Shown: positions 17,106 to 26,359 of the stretch, one piece after another
How the letters are laid out: every line of letters starts with the position of its first letter
Position numbering within the stretch: position 1 is the stretch's first letter
Assembly (NCBI GenBank): GCA_963704475.1
Contig: OY969900.1
Span: forward strand, 806,001 to 870,000
DNA length: 64,000 bases
From: UBA9655 sp963704475
GTDB taxonomy: Bacteria; Pseudomonadota; Alphaproteobacteria; UBA9655
Reading direction: 5' to 3'
Notes under the pieces: model-generated
Database searches by the model: none
What the model was told of the DNA's origin: nothing
Seen by the model: the letters and a program-made list of their open reading frames with translations, nothing else
Program-made: the position numbers and the translations under genes

Positions 17106-17915
17106 TTACAACCCGACCATCATATCCACACCTGCCTCACGTAGCGTATGCTTGATTTTAATTAGATCAATCCAAAACTCACGTTTTTGACCAGGAGAAC
17201 GGAGGAGATAAGCGGGATGGAAAACCGCAATCACCTTCATCTTTTTGCCAGCTTCCGACGTATAATCTTTCCATGCCCCACGCAAACGCATAATCCCATC
17301 TCGTCCTCCAAGAAGGGTTTTTGTCGCTGTCCCTCCCACCAAAATCAGAAAATCAGGATTCACAAGGTCGATATGCCTTCTCACAAAAGGTAAACATTGT
17401 TCAGTCTCTTGAGGTGTGGGTTGGCGATTCCCCGGAGGACGCCAGGGAATAATATTAGTAATATAAAAGTTTTGTCGCGTAAGCCCAATTGCTGCCAAGG
17501 CTTTATCAAGAAGCTGACCACTTTGTCCCACAAAGGGCAACCCTTGTCGGTCCTCATCTGCTCCGGGGGCTTCTCCAATGAGCATCACCCGCGCCTGAGG
17601 ATTACCATCCCCAAAAACAAGGTTAAGCGCCGTATATTTTAAGGCACATCCTTCGAAAACCATCAAAGCTGCCTTAAGCTCCTCCAAGGTTTGGGCTGAG
17701 TGAGCTGTCGTAGACGCCGTTTGATGAACAACTTTTGGGGATAGAAGCGGTGGGGTATTACTCTGCACTCTTTTGGTTTCTTTAGGAAGGATAGGCGTGT
17801 TAAACGTGTCTTCAATTTCAAAAAAACGATTCTGAGGTGTAGCACTAATGACTTCATCCACGCCTACATCTTGATACGCAGATAAAAGTATTTTTAACGT
17901 CTGTTGATCAATCAT
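17106..17915 (-). CDS. Uracil-DNA glycosylase, family 4 type
   Basis: 269 residues. Removes uracil from DNA to start base-excision repair. The catalytic domain (about 85-269) has motif 1 GEAPGADEDRQGLPFVG, YITNIIPWRPPGNR and motif 2 VFHPAYLLRSP. The N-terminal ~80 residues are a poorly conserved linker found in alphaproteobacterial members. Of the four Fe-S cysteines of family 4, I see one at EGCALKYTA and one at QCLPF, so cluster binding is doubtful. Convergent with lptD, 21 nt apart. Confidence 0.9.
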   Translation of the reverse strand: MIDQQTLKILLSAYQDVGVDEVISATPQNRFFEIEDTFNTPILPKETKRVQSNTPPLLSPKVVHQTASTTAHSAQTLEELKAALMVFEGCALKYTALNLVFGDGNPQARVMLIGEAPGADEDRQGLPFVGQSGQLLDKALAAIGLTRQNFYITNIIPWRPPGNRQPTPQETEQCLPFVRRHIDLVNPDFLILVGGTATKTLLGGRDGIMRLRGAWKDYTSEAGKKMKVIAVFHPAYLLRSPGQKREFWIDLIKIKHTLREAGVDMMVGL

Positions 17916-18141
17916 ATCCTCTCATACCATAGCCTTTTTTTGCTGTCAAAAAGAGGAAAGGTTGCACAAGCCAAATTCTAGGGCTTCTTGATCGAGGATC
18001 TCGTCGATGAAGGAAAGATCCCCTATCAATAAATCCTAATATTTTCTTCGAAAATGAAGGATTTGTAAGTCGGAAACAAGAAGAGCAAGCCCAAGGATGG
18101 CTCCAGAGGGTAGATATGGTGAATAATTACGGAAAAAGACC

Positions 18142-18600
18142 TTACTCCACTAATCCATGATTAATAATGAAATTCCAGTAGGATTCAAGCTTACGAAGAA
18201 GTTTCAGCGTCTCGGTTAAATTTTGATCCGTAACTCCATTATATTTCAAATTGACTGCTTGTTGCATAAAGATTTTATCCACCTTATCGTACAGTTTCAG
18301 CCCTTTGTCTGAAAGACGAATTTTGCTTGCTCGTTTATCATGGCTGGCTCTTTCTTGAATAAAATATCCATGTTCAACAAGTTTCTTGAGGTTATAAGAT
18401 ACATTGGATCCTAAATAATACCCTCGGTTCGAGATTTCTCCCACCGTCATTTCCTTTTTGCCCACATTGTACAAAATAAAACATTGGACATTATTAATAT
18501 CAAAGATACGCAAACGATCGAGTTCGATCTTTATCATATCCAAAAGAAGATGGTGTAGCCGCTCCACAAGGGTGATTGTCTCAAAATAAAGGGCTTTCAT
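18142..18600 (-). CDS. ldtR: MarR-family regulator, LdtR-like
   Basis: 152 residues, winged helix-turn-helix. The blocks LVERLHHLLLDMIKIELDR, INNVQCFILYNVG and ISNRGYYLGSNVSYNLKKL closely resemble alphaproteobacterial LdtR, which controls an L,D-transpeptidase gene and envelope stress response in Liberibacter and Sinorhizobium. The recognition helix is around GSNVSYNLKKLVEHG. A full GGAGGT ribosome site precedes the ATG. No L,D-transpeptidase gene is seen nearby, so the target lies elsewhere. It is divergent from secB with a 146-nt gap holding a TTAAAT/ATTTAA palindrome. Confidence 0.85.
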   Translation of the reverse strand: MKALYFETITLVERLHHLLLDMIKIELDRLRIFDINNVQCFILYNVGKKEMTVGEISNRGYYLGSNVSYNLKKLVEHGYFIQERASHDKRASKIRLSDKGLKLYDKVDKIFMQQAVNLKYNGVTDQNLTETLKLLRKLESYWNFIINHGLVE

Positions 18601-18643
18601 GCCACCTCCAAGTCTATTGTCTTCTTTTTATAACAAAAATATG

Positions 18644-18658
18644 TTAAATTTTATTTAA
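18644..18658. promoter_or_regulatory. Candidate operator between ldtR and secB
   Basis: TTAAAT-TTT-ATTTAA, a 6-bp palindrome with 3-nt centre, lies 44 nt upstream of the ldtR start. MarR-type dimers usually bind such AT-rich palindromes near their own promoter. Chance occurrence in an AT-rich gap is possible. Confidence 0.3.
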
Positions 18659-18746
18659 TGTAAGGAAATAAAGATGTTTCTAACCCTTGTTTGGTCACTC
18701 CTAAATGCGGTAGTGTCCGATGAAATCGTTTTGAAAGGAAAAAAAA

Positions 18747-19226
18747 ATGGCAAAAAAAACAAATAGTAAAGAAGCAACGCCAACTCAGGAAGGGCAAGCT
18801 CCTCTTTCTGTCAATGCCCAATATATCAAGGATCTTTCCTTTGAAAATCCGTCAGCTCTTTCTAATATTACATCAAAAGAGGAAGCTCCTTCGATTTCTA
18901 TCCACATTGAGGCACAAGCTAATAACTTAGAAGAACGGTCTTTTGAGGTCTCTCTCCACATTCAAGCTGAGGCGAAGCGTAAGGACAAGAAAGTATTTTT
19001 ACTCGAACTTGATTATGCGGGCGTCTTTACAATTGGGAAGGAAGTTCCGGAGGAATACCTCCGCCCTATTTTGATGATTGAATGCCCACGCCTTCTTTTC
19101 CCATTTGCCCGCAACATTGTTGCAACAATAACCCAAGAAGGGGGATATCCAGCTCTTCTTTTAACCCCAGTTGACTTTGCAGATCTCTACCAGCGCCAGG
19201 TCGCTCAAGAGCAAACAGTTCATTAA
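18747..19226 (+). CDS. secB: Protein-export chaperone SecB
   Basis: 159 residues. SecB tetramers keep preproteins unfolded and pass them to SecA. The conserved core starts at VNAQYIKDLSFENP (about 22-35) and includes LELDYAGVFTI and IECPRLLFPFARNIVA; the end GGYPALLLTPVDFADLY is standard. The first 20 residues are a charged extension common in alphaproteobacteria. AAGGA precedes the ATG. Confidence 0.97.
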   Translation: MAKKTNSKEATPTQEGQAPLSVNAQYIKDLSFENPSALSNITSKEEAPSISIHIEAQANNLEERSFEVSLHIQAEAKRKDKKVFLLELDYAGVFTIGKEVPEEYLRPILMIECPRLLFPFARNIVATITQEGGYPALLLTPVDFADLYQRQVAQEQTVH

Positions 19227-19236
19227 ATACTTGAAA

Positions 19237-20004
19237 ATGAAGCACCTTCTACGATGGGTTATGCTTTTTGTTTTGAGTCTCCTCGTCTCTCCCCCTCTAA
19301 AAGCTCCGCCTCTAGAGGGTGAGCCTCCTTTTTTGACGAATACAGCCGCTCCGGTGCCGTATCAGCAGGGAAACTTCTATATTCTTACGAGGATGAGTTC
19401 TTCCGCTAGCGCAACATTCATACAAGGCCCCGCTCTTGCGGGGAGATATGGGGTTCATCCTCGTTTTGATTTTTTCGTAAATTTTCCTATAAACACTCAT
19501 AATCCTAAACACGTGCAACCAGGGAATTCAAGAAGCACAGGCCTTGGAGACGTGACGACAGGATCTCGAATTCTTTTGGTTAACCTTCCTCAAGAAGAGA
19601 TTAAACTTTCTTTTTCGCCCATTGTAGTGTTACCCACAGGAGATGCTCGTCGAAATTTAGGAAATGGAAAAACATATGGGCATATTCCTCTTTGGGGTCA
19701 AAAAACTTGGGGGGCATGGATAGTCGATGTGGGTGGAGGGTATGGGATTAATCCTGCGCCTAATAAGTTTAACCATTTTTACGGGGGGGGCAAAATAAGA
19801 TATAATGTGACGAAAGAGCTTCTTTTAGGGGTTGAATGCTATTACTCAGAAAGAACATCTGTGACGACAGGCCATAGGTTTATCCTTAATGCGGGAGGGC
19901 AATATTATTTTACAAAAGAACTGGCTGTGTTGCTTAGTGCGGGTCATACTGTGAGTGGCGCAAAAGACCTTATCGCCTTTTTAGGGTTAGAATGGGATTG
20001 GTAG
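19237..20004 (+). CDS. Putative outer-membrane beta-barrel protein
   Basis: 255 residues. Signal peptide (MKHLLRWVMLFVLSLLVS) and then alternating amphipathic strands with Gly and aromatic residues (FYGGGKIRYNVTKELLLGVE, aromatic-rich end FLGLEWDW). The terminal Trp and short strands suggest an outer-membrane barrel of the transporter or phenol MetA-like type. Start ATG 19237, ten bases after the secB stop; an upstream start inside secB is unlikely. Function unknown. The position after secB may mean co-transcription. Confidence 0.6.
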   Translation: MKHLLRWVMLFVLSLLVSPPLKAPPLEGEPPFLTNTAAPVPYQQGNFYILTRMSSSASATFIQGPALAGRYGVHPRFDFFVNFPINTHNPKHVQPGNSRSTGLGDVTTGSRILLVNLPQEEIKLSFSPIVVLPTGDARRNLGNGKTYGHIPLWGQKTWGAWIVDVGGGYGINPAPNKFNHFYGGGKIRYNVTKELLLGVECYYSERTSVTTGHRFILNAGGQYYFTKELAVLLSAGHTVSGAKDLIAFLGLEWDW

Positions 20005-20182
20005 AGAAATCACAATTCTTTCTAAAAAATGAAAAAATAACAGCAAGTTCCACTCTTTCTAAAGCCAAGAAAACGTCTGTATTTTGAAAATTTTTTTTGA
20101 TTTCTTTGATTAATTTCTTTGCTCTAGACATTCGCATGAGTTTATACGATCATATAAAAAATATTCTAAAAATAATAATAAT

Positions 20183-21253
20183 ATGAAAAAAAATTTTATT
20201 TATGTAGTGTCTATATTTGCAATTTTTATTGTAATTGCAATGGTTCAATTAAATAAAAAAGGAACAGAAAAAGAAAGAACAAAAGTCGTTGCCGTTTCTA
20301 AAGTTGTTCGCACCAACCTTTCCCAAATGATGACATTAAGTGCTGAACTTGTGCCTTTTACGGAAGCGACTCTGTATGCAAAAGTTCCTGGATACTTAAA
20401 AGAAATCAGGGTCGATATTGGCGATCAGGTAAAAGCTGGGGAAGTCCTGGCCATTCTTGATGTTCCAGAACTTGCAGATATCCTTGCAAGGGATAAGGCC
20501 ACGTTAGTGCAAGCAAAACTTGACTTCACACGTCTTACCAACATCAGCAAAAAGCATCCCGAACTCATCGCCCAGGAAGATGTGGATAAAATAACGGAAG
20601 CCTATAGAATTGCAAAAGCCAATGTTCGGCATGCGCAGACGATGTATAATTACTCAATCATCACGGCCCCTTTTGATGGAGTGATTACTCAACGTTTTGT
20701 GGATGAAGGCGCAATGATTCAACAGGGAACGGATACAAATACGCAAGCAATTCCTATTGTGCACGTTGCGGACAATCAAAAATTTCGTCTCACTTTTCCG
20801 GTGCCGGAATCTTCCCTTTCCTTTGTAAATCCAGGAGATCCTGTGGATGTACACATCCTTTCAACAGATAAACACGTGAAAGCAAGCGTTTCACGTATTG
20901 CAAAACGCGTTAGTACGGATACGCGAACCATGGAAACACAGGTTGATGTGTATAATACAGCTGCTTTGAATCTGGCGCCCGGAATGTATGCTTCTGTCAC
21001 ATTTGGTTTGAGGGAGAAAAAAAATGTTTTGGCACTTCCCCCTCAAGCCGTTGAAATGTCATCTGTGCCAAACGCATGGTGTGTTAACAAGAATGATGAA
21101 ATCCAAGAACGTTCCCTAACCCTTGGGCTGCAGACGCCCTCTATGGTTGAAATAACAGGAGGTCTTGAAGACGGAGACGTTTGCGTTTTTGGAAATAGAA
21201 GTGCGCTTTCTGTGGGCATGAAAATAACACCAAAACTGATAAACGCGACATAA
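20183..21253 (+). CDS. RND efflux periplasmic adaptor (membrane fusion protein)
   Basis: 356 residues of the HlyD/AcrA family. An N-terminal membrane anchor (about 5-23) is followed by a split biotinyl-lipoyl domain (TLYAKVPGYLKEIRVDIGDQ and the partner YSIITAPFDGVITQRFVDEG), a short alpha hairpin (about 95-150) and a beta-barrel domain. It links the inner-membrane pump to the outer-membrane channel. First gene of a three-gene efflux operon; the next start codon follows its TAA with no gap. A long AT-rich stretch lies upstream. Confidence 0.93.
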   Translation: MKKNFIYVVSIFAIFIVIAMVQLNKKGTEKERTKVVAVSKVVRTNLSQMMTLSAELVPFTEATLYAKVPGYLKEIRVDIGDQVKAGEVLAILDVPELADILARDKATLVQAKLDFTRLTNISKKHPELIAQEDVDKITEAYRIAKANVRHAQTMYNYSIITAPFDGVITQRFVDEGAMIQQGTDTNTQAIPIVHVADNQKFRLTFPVPESSLSFVNPGDPVDVHILSTDKHVKASVSRIAKRVSTDTRTMETQVDVYNTAALNLAPGMYASVTFGLREKKNVLALPPQAVEMSSVPNAWCVNKNDEIQERSLTLGLQTPSMVEITGGLEDGDVCVFGNRSALSVGMKITPKLINAT

Positions 21254-22738
21254 ATGCCCCGTTTTTCCATCGCCTATCCCTATTTTATCATTGTTTCCTG
21301 CTTCATTGTCTGCGTTCTTGGCATCGTTGGCATTGTGCGCTTGCCGGTTGATCTTTTTCCGAAAATTAACCTTCCCGTTGTTATGGTTGCAACCTTTTAC
21401 AATGGAATGCCTCCGGAGCAAATTGAAACGACGATTACAGAAAGGTTTGAGAGATTTTTTACGCTGGGAAACAATATTGATCACATTGAATCACGCTCAT
21501 TATCCGGCGTGAGCCTTATTAAAATTTTCTTCCAACCAGGAACAGATGCAGATTCCGCTGCTGCTAATATCGCTAATCTTGCTATGGCAAATCTTGCGCG
21601 CTTACCCGTGGGCACGTTGCCGCCCATTGTTCTTAAATTTGATGCTTCTGGTCTTCCTGTTTGTCTTGTTAGCCTTAAGGCTAACACGTTGGATCAAGCA
21701 ACCCTGCGAGATGTGGGACAGTTTAGCGTACGAGATCAAGTCGCAACCGTTTCCGGAGCTTCGGTGCCGCTACCGTTTGGGGGAAAATATAGGCAAATTA
21801 TGGTCTACGTTGATCCCATAAAATTGCGGTCCTATCAATTGAGTGCTATGGATGTGGTGCGTACCATCAATGAATCAAATCTTATTTTACCCGTTGGCTT
21901 TACCTACTTGGGTCAAATTTACTACAATTTGTTCAGCAATAATCAAACCTCAATTGATGAGCTCAATCGAGTTCCTCTCAAAACAATAGGAACTTCATCC
22001 GCAATGGTTAAAGATGTAGGATATGCTCAAGATGCAGCCCAAATTCAAACAACGATTGTGCAGGTCGACGGCAACCCATCCGTGTATCTTCCTGTGCTTA
22101 AGCAAGGGGGGGACTCCAACACAATTGCAATCGTTGATGGGGTCAAAAAGGTTTTGTCCAGCCTTGTGGATGTGCCCGCACAATTGATTACAAAAGTTGT
22201 TTTTGATCAATCGCTATTTATTAAAAATTCTATTAAAAGCTTGATCTCTGAGGGGGCCATCGGCCTTGGCATGACTGCAGTTATGATCTTTGTTTTTTTG
22301 GGAAGTCTTAGGGCCACAATCGCTACCTTTTTCTCGATCCCCCTTTCGGTTCTTGGAACGTTTGCGATTTTGGCCCTTGGAGATAACTCAATCAATACTA
22401 TGATCTTGGGGGGATTGGCTCTCTCTTTTTCGCGTCTTATTGATAATTCCGTGATTGTCTTGGAAAATATATATCGCCATTTGGAACAGGGAGAATCTCC
22501 GAAAGTTGCGGCTGAAAAGGGGGGGTGCGAAGTGGCCTTGCCCGTTCTTTCCGCAACACTGACTACAAGTATCGTGTTCTTTCCCGTTGTGCTTCTCTAT
22601 GGGGTTAGTAAATATCTCTTTAGTGCTCTGGCGTTATCAGCGATCATTGCGCTTTTTGTGTCCTATATTGTGGCCATGACTGTTGTTCCTCTTTTTTGCG
22701 CCACCTTCCTCAAAGCAAGAACGAGTCAGCCCACATGA
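21254..22738 (+). CDS. RND efflux pump, N-terminal half (TM1-TM6)
   Basis: 494 residues equal to the first half of a HAE/HME-type RND transporter, about 1,030 residues when whole. TM1 is at 8-30 (IIVSCFIVCVLGIVGIVRL), then the first porter domain (VVMVATFYNGMPPEQIETTI) and TM2-TM6 at about 330-485. TM4 carries LIDNSVIVLENI; Asp-Asn replaces the Asp-Asp proton relay of AcrB, as in some other RND groups. The stop TGA overlaps the ATG of the next gene (ATGA, 22735-22738), in the cytoplasmic loop between TM6 and TM7. The second half is encoded by that gene. Confidence 0.9.
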   Translation: MPRFSIAYPYFIIVSCFIVCVLGIVGIVRLPVDLFPKINLPVVMVATFYNGMPPEQIETTITERFERFFTLGNNIDHIESRSLSGVSLIKIFFQPGTDADSAAANIANLAMANLARLPVGTLPPIVLKFDASGLPVCLVSLKANTLDQATLRDVGQFSVRDQVATVSGASVPLPFGGKYRQIMVYVDPIKLRSYQLSAMDVVRTINESNLILPVGFTYLGQIYYNLFSNNQTSIDELNRVPLKTIGTSSAMVKDVGYAQDAAQIQTTIVQVDGNPSVYLPVLKQGGDSNTIAIVDGVKKVLSSLVDVPAQLITKVVFDQSLFIKNSIKSLISEGAIGLGMTAVMIFVFLGSLRATIATFFSIPLSVLGTFAILALGDNSINTMILGGLALSFSRLIDNSVIVLENIYRHLEQGESPKVAAEKGGCEVALPVLSATLTTSIVFFPVVLLYGVSKYLFSALALSAIIALFVSYIVAMTVVPLFCATFLKARTSQPT

Positions 22739-25635
22739 TAAATCGATTCACATTTGAGCGAAAATTTGAGAACCTTCTTGCTTATTATGAAAAGCAGGTC
22801 AATCATACTCTGAAGCTGCCAAAGCGGATACTAATAATCCTGCTGGGAATGATATTTCTGACTTTTGGGCTAATTCCCTTTATTGGCATTTCTTATTTTC
22901 CGACCACTGATTCTGGCTTCTTTATTGTCAACATAAAAGCCCCAACTGGAACGCGCGTAGAAGTAACGGCAAAAGACGTTCAAAAGGTTGAAAATATCAT
23001 CCGCCGAATGGCGGACAACGATGTTGACATGATCATTTCAAACAGTGGCATTACTCCTGATTTTACGGCCCTTTATACCAGCAATTCCGCCTCCCATACC
23101 GCCTTTATTCAGGTCAATCTAAGCCCGCACCGCAAAGAGAGTACGGCACACTTGATTTCACGGATAAGTCCTGTTCTTCATCAAGAGTTGCCACACCTCA
23201 AGGCCTATTTTCAATCTGGCGGCCTTGTGGAAGCGACCCTCAGTCAGGGAGCTCCAGCTCCCATTGATATTCAGATCTCTAGTTTTGACCTGAAGGCAGC
23301 CCATAAAATAGCAGCTCTCATCGCTGCTAAAGTGAACACACTGAGCAGTGTCAGAGACGTTTTTATCCCTCAAGATATGGACGCACCCTCGCTCATGCTT
23401 GATATCAATCGGGAATATGCCAGTGAATTGGGCGTAAGCCCGCAAGAAATTATTAACACTGTCATTACTTCTCTAACATCCAATCAAATGATCGCCCCCA
23501 ACTATTGGATCGATCCCCAAAGTGGGAATGACTATTTTTTAACCGTACAATATCCGGAAGGGACTGTGAAAACATTGCAGGATCTAAAAAGTATTCCCAT
23601 CCGCTCGGCTGCTGGAAAAAATACCGTTTATTTGGATGCAGTGGCGAGAATCAAATCATTTGTGTCTCCAACGGTTATCACACACTATCAACTGCAACGT
23701 GTCATTGACATTTATGTGTCTCCAAGGGGGGAAGATTTAGGGCCCGTCTCAGCCCAGATCAATAGGGTTCTTAAAGAAATCGAGATTCCTCACAATATTT
23801 CCGTTCAAGTACGTGGGTTAGTGGAGAGTATGCACTCTTCCTTCAAAAGTTTTGGCATGGGATTGTGCCTTTCTGTCTTGCTGGTGTATCTAGTTCTGGT
23901 GGCACAATTTAAATCCTTTATCGATCCTTTTATTATTTTGCTCGCTATTCTTCCGGGGCTGAGTGGTGTTATTTTTACTCTCTTCCTCACTGGTACAACA
24001 CTCAATATTATCTCCCTAATGGGCACACTCATGATGATTGGCATCACCGTTTCCAATTCAATTTTGATTGTGGAATTTACCCATCGTTCATTAAAAGAAG
24101 GCTTCCCCCTGAAGGAGGCCGTTATTCATGCCTGCAGAGTAAGACTGCGGCCAATCTTAATGACATCGTGCGCAACAATTGTGGCCCTTTTTCCTATGTC
24201 ATTGGGGCTTAGTGAAGGGAGCGAAACCTATGCTCCCCTTGCACGCGTCATTATAGGAGGGTTGAGTGTTTCTGTGATTGTGACGATTTTTCTGATTCCA
24301 GCGACCTGTCTTGCCATTTACCAGAGGCGTGCTCATGTAATACTGTCGTGCATCATCCTTATGATAGGTAACGTCAGTTATGGAGCCCCTTGCACCCATT
24401 CTCTTACCTTGCAGCAAGCGCAAGAGATTGCACTCGCCCAACACCCAGATATCCTCGCGGCTCAGCACAGTGTTGAGGCCAGTCGACAAGAAGTCGACTC
24501 TGCACTTTCCACCTATTATCCTCAAGTGGGAGGAAGCGCTGTTGGCGCGTGTACGGGCAAGAATACGCGTGTTACCGCTTTAGGGGATCCTTCAAACCCC
24601 CTGACGAATCCGCTTATTCTTAAACGAGGATCCGTGGGCCTAGGCGTCAACCAGATGCTAACGGACTTTGGACGCACCCCTAGCATCGTAAGCGCTGCAG
24701 ACTCGAAGGTAGATGCGCGACTGGCTAAATCCCTTTCTGTCCGTGATCGCGTGCGTTTTGACGTTACTCGTGCTTATTACAATACACTGCTAGCTGAACA
24801 AATTGTCAAAGTAGCTACGGAAACGCTGAAAGTACGCCTGACTTTGCTAGAGAAAATTCAACTGCTTGCTCACGAAAAATTAAAAGCTGCCTTTGACGTT
24901 GATATTGCAACCCAAAGTGTTGATGATGCAAAGCTTCTTGTGCTGAAGGCGCAAAATGATTTAGAGAATGCTCGGGCAGAACTCTCTCAAGCCTTAGGGT
25001 ATGGGGAACTGATGCACTTTGATCTTTCTCATCATATAACACTAATCCCCCCGAACGAAACCTTGCATCTTGCTGAGGAAACTGCAAAAAAACAAAATCC
25101 AGATCTTGTCTCCCTCCGATCAGAACTAACGGAGAAGAAATTCAAGTATGAAGCAGCTGTAGCTGAGCATTACCCCACGGTAAATGCCATAGGGTATGCG
25201 GGGCAAAATCCTCTGCGCAAAAAAAGCGAATTAGAATCATCCTATGCTGTTGTTGGCGTGGCCCTTGACGTTCCTCTTTATACGGGCGGAAGACTCACAG
25301 CTGATGCTAGACAAAAACTTTCTGAAATGAAAACATTAGAAATGGATTTGCGGGCAAAGGAGAATAGAATTCTGCGCGATGTACGTATAGCATGGAACAG
25401 TGTGCAAAGTTCCTATCAGAATATTGGTGTGACTAAGGAGCTCTTTTTAAACAACGTGAAAGCGTTGGAGTTGGCCCAAGCAAGCTATGACGTTGGGTTG
25501 ATCTCCATCGTCGATCTCGTTCAAGAACAGCTTAATAAAACAAAGGCGGAAATTTCTTCTCTAGCAGCAGGTTATGAATACTTAGTGAGCTACGCTTTCC
25601 TGAATCTCCTTTTGGGAGAGACGAAGAAAAATTAA
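22735..25635 (+). CDS. RND pump C-terminal half fused to TolC-type outer-membrane factor
   Basis: 966 residues with two parts. Residues 1-532 are TM7 (RILIILLGMIFLTFG, about 30-50), the second porter domain and TM8-TM12 of an RND pump. Residues 534-551 (VILSCIILMIGNVSYGA) look like an internal signal peptide with cleavage after Ala551. Residues 552-966 are an outer-membrane efflux protein of the TolC family (LTLQQAQEIALAQHPDILAA, VALDVPLYTGGRL, DVGLISIVDLVQEQ). The start ATG 22735 overlaps the stop of the N-half gene; an ATG at 22696 in this frame lies inside that gene. No independent start codon with enough signal sequence exists for the TolC part. Confidence 0.88.
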   Translation: MINRFTFERKFENLLAYYEKQVNHTLKLPKRILIILLGMIFLTFGLIPFIGISYFPTTDSGFFIVNIKAPTGTRVEVTAKDVQKVENIIRRMADNDVDMIISNSGITPDFTALYTSNSASHTAFIQVNLSPHRKESTAHLISRISPVLHQELPHLKAYFQSGGLVEATLSQGAPAPIDIQISSFDLKAAHKIAALIAAKVNTLSSVRDVFIPQDMDAPSLMLDINREYASELGVSPQEIINTVITSLTSNQMIAPNYWIDPQSGNDYFLTVQYPEGTVKTLQDLKSIPIRSAAGKNTVYLDAVARIKSFVSPTVITHYQLQRVIDIYVSPRGEDLGPVSAQINRVLKEIEIPHNISVQVRGLVESMHSSFKSFGMGLCLSVLLVYLVLVAQFKSFIDPFIILLAILPGLSGVIFTLFLTGTTLNIISLMGTLMMIGITVSNSILIVEFTHRSLKEGFPLKEAVIHACRVRLRPILMTSCATIVALFPMSLGLSEGSETYAPLARVIIGGLSVSVIVTIFLIPATCLAIYQRRAHVILSCIILMIGNVSYGAPCTHSLTLQQAQEIALAQHPDILAAQHSVEASRQEVDSALSTYYPQVGGSAVGACTGKNTRVTALGDPSNPLTNPLILKRGSVGLGVNQMLTDFGRTPSIVSAADSKVDARLAKSLSVRDRVRFDVTRAYYNTLLAEQIVKVATETLKVRLTLLEKIQLLAHEKLKAAFDVDIATQSVDDAKLLVLKAQNDLENARAELSQALGYGELMHFDLSHHITLIPPNETLHLAEETAKKQNPDLVSLRSELTEKKFKYEAAVAEHYPTVNAIGYAGQNPLRKKSELESSYAVVGVALDVPLYTGGRLTADARQKLSEMKTLEMDLRAKENRILRDVRIAWNSVQSSYQNIGVTKELFLNNVKALELAQASYDVGLISIVDLVQEQLNKTKAEISSLAAGYEYLVSYAFLNLLLGETKKN

Positions 25636-25704
25636 GAAGCTTTACGCAAGCCTTAGAGAAATCCGCTCAAATTTATAGGCAAGTACCGGTTTTGTTTTGT
25701 TGGT

Positions 25705-26349
25705 TTAATAAAGATGATCTTTAAGAAAAGCGCCACCCACCCCAAGGCCTCTTTCGTCAATGCTATGCTCAAGGCCCGGCAGAAGGGAAAGAGTAACAGG
25801 GACTCCCAGCGTTTTTAAGCGGGCCTCTGCTTTTTCGGAAAAGCTTGAGGGAAGCACATCATCTTCAGTCCCATGGATTAAAAGGATAGGGGGACGTGCG
25901 ACTTTTAATGCTGACGGATCCTCTAAAAAAGTTCCTGAATAGGCGACAACACCGCCACATTGAGGTCTGTTAAGAGCCAGGTGAAGTGCAAGCATCGCCC
26001 CTTGGGAAAATCCTACTAAAGCGATTTTTTCGGGAGGCAATTCATAGACTTTCAACAGCCCATCCAGATAACGATTCAAGGCAGGTGTGATTGTTTGAAT
26101 TTCTTTGAACATCCGTGTGTGGTCAAAGTCCCTTAAGCTAAACCATTGTTTTCCAAAAGGATTTCCTTCGCAGAGCATGGGGCCATGAGGGGCAATAAAG
26201 AGAGTGTTTGGAAGTAAGGATGCCCATGTTTTCCCTAAAAAAAGCAAGTCCTCTCCATCAGCGCCATAACCGTGGAGGAGTACAACAAGGGATGTGGGTT
26301 TGCCACCTGCGGCTGGATCAAGATGTGGTCCTGAAAAGGTTTGGTTCAT
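25705..26349 (-). CDS. Alpha/beta hydrolase, phospholipase/carboxylesterase family
   Basis: 214 residues. Short-chain esterase of the carboxylesterase 2 (YpfH) type. Oxyanion region VVLLHGYGADGEDL, nucleophile elbow GFSQGAML, acid HGTEDDVLP and catalytic His in LEHSIDERG. Met at 26349 is chosen because AAGGA precedes it by 7 nt; an upstream in-frame codon at 26397 lies inside the prepilin peptidase gene. Cytoplasmic; substrate unknown. Confidence 0.9.
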   Translation of the reverse strand: MNQTFSGPHLDPAAGGKPTSLVVLLHGYGADGEDLLFLGKTWASLLPNTLFIAPHGPMLCEGNPFGKQWFSLRDFDHTRMFKEIQTITPALNRYLDGLLKVYELPPEKIALVGFSQGAMLALHLALNRPQCGGVVAYSGTFLEDPSALKVARPPILLIHGTEDDVLPSSFSEKAEARLKTLGVPVTLSLLPGLEHSIDERGLGVGGAFLKDHLY

Positions 26350-26359
26350 TTTTATATCC

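Noticed and set aside
17916..18141. Gap between the uracil-DNA glycosylase gene and ldtR, checked for a decayed gene
   Set aside because: Only short open stretches and a GATTTTCGAAG-like fragment; nothing supports a gene.
22690..22740. Sequencing error as the cause of the RND split
   Set aside because: No homopolymer run at the junction, and the stop overlaps a proper ATG in ATGA form, as in coupled genes. It cannot be fully excluded without reads.
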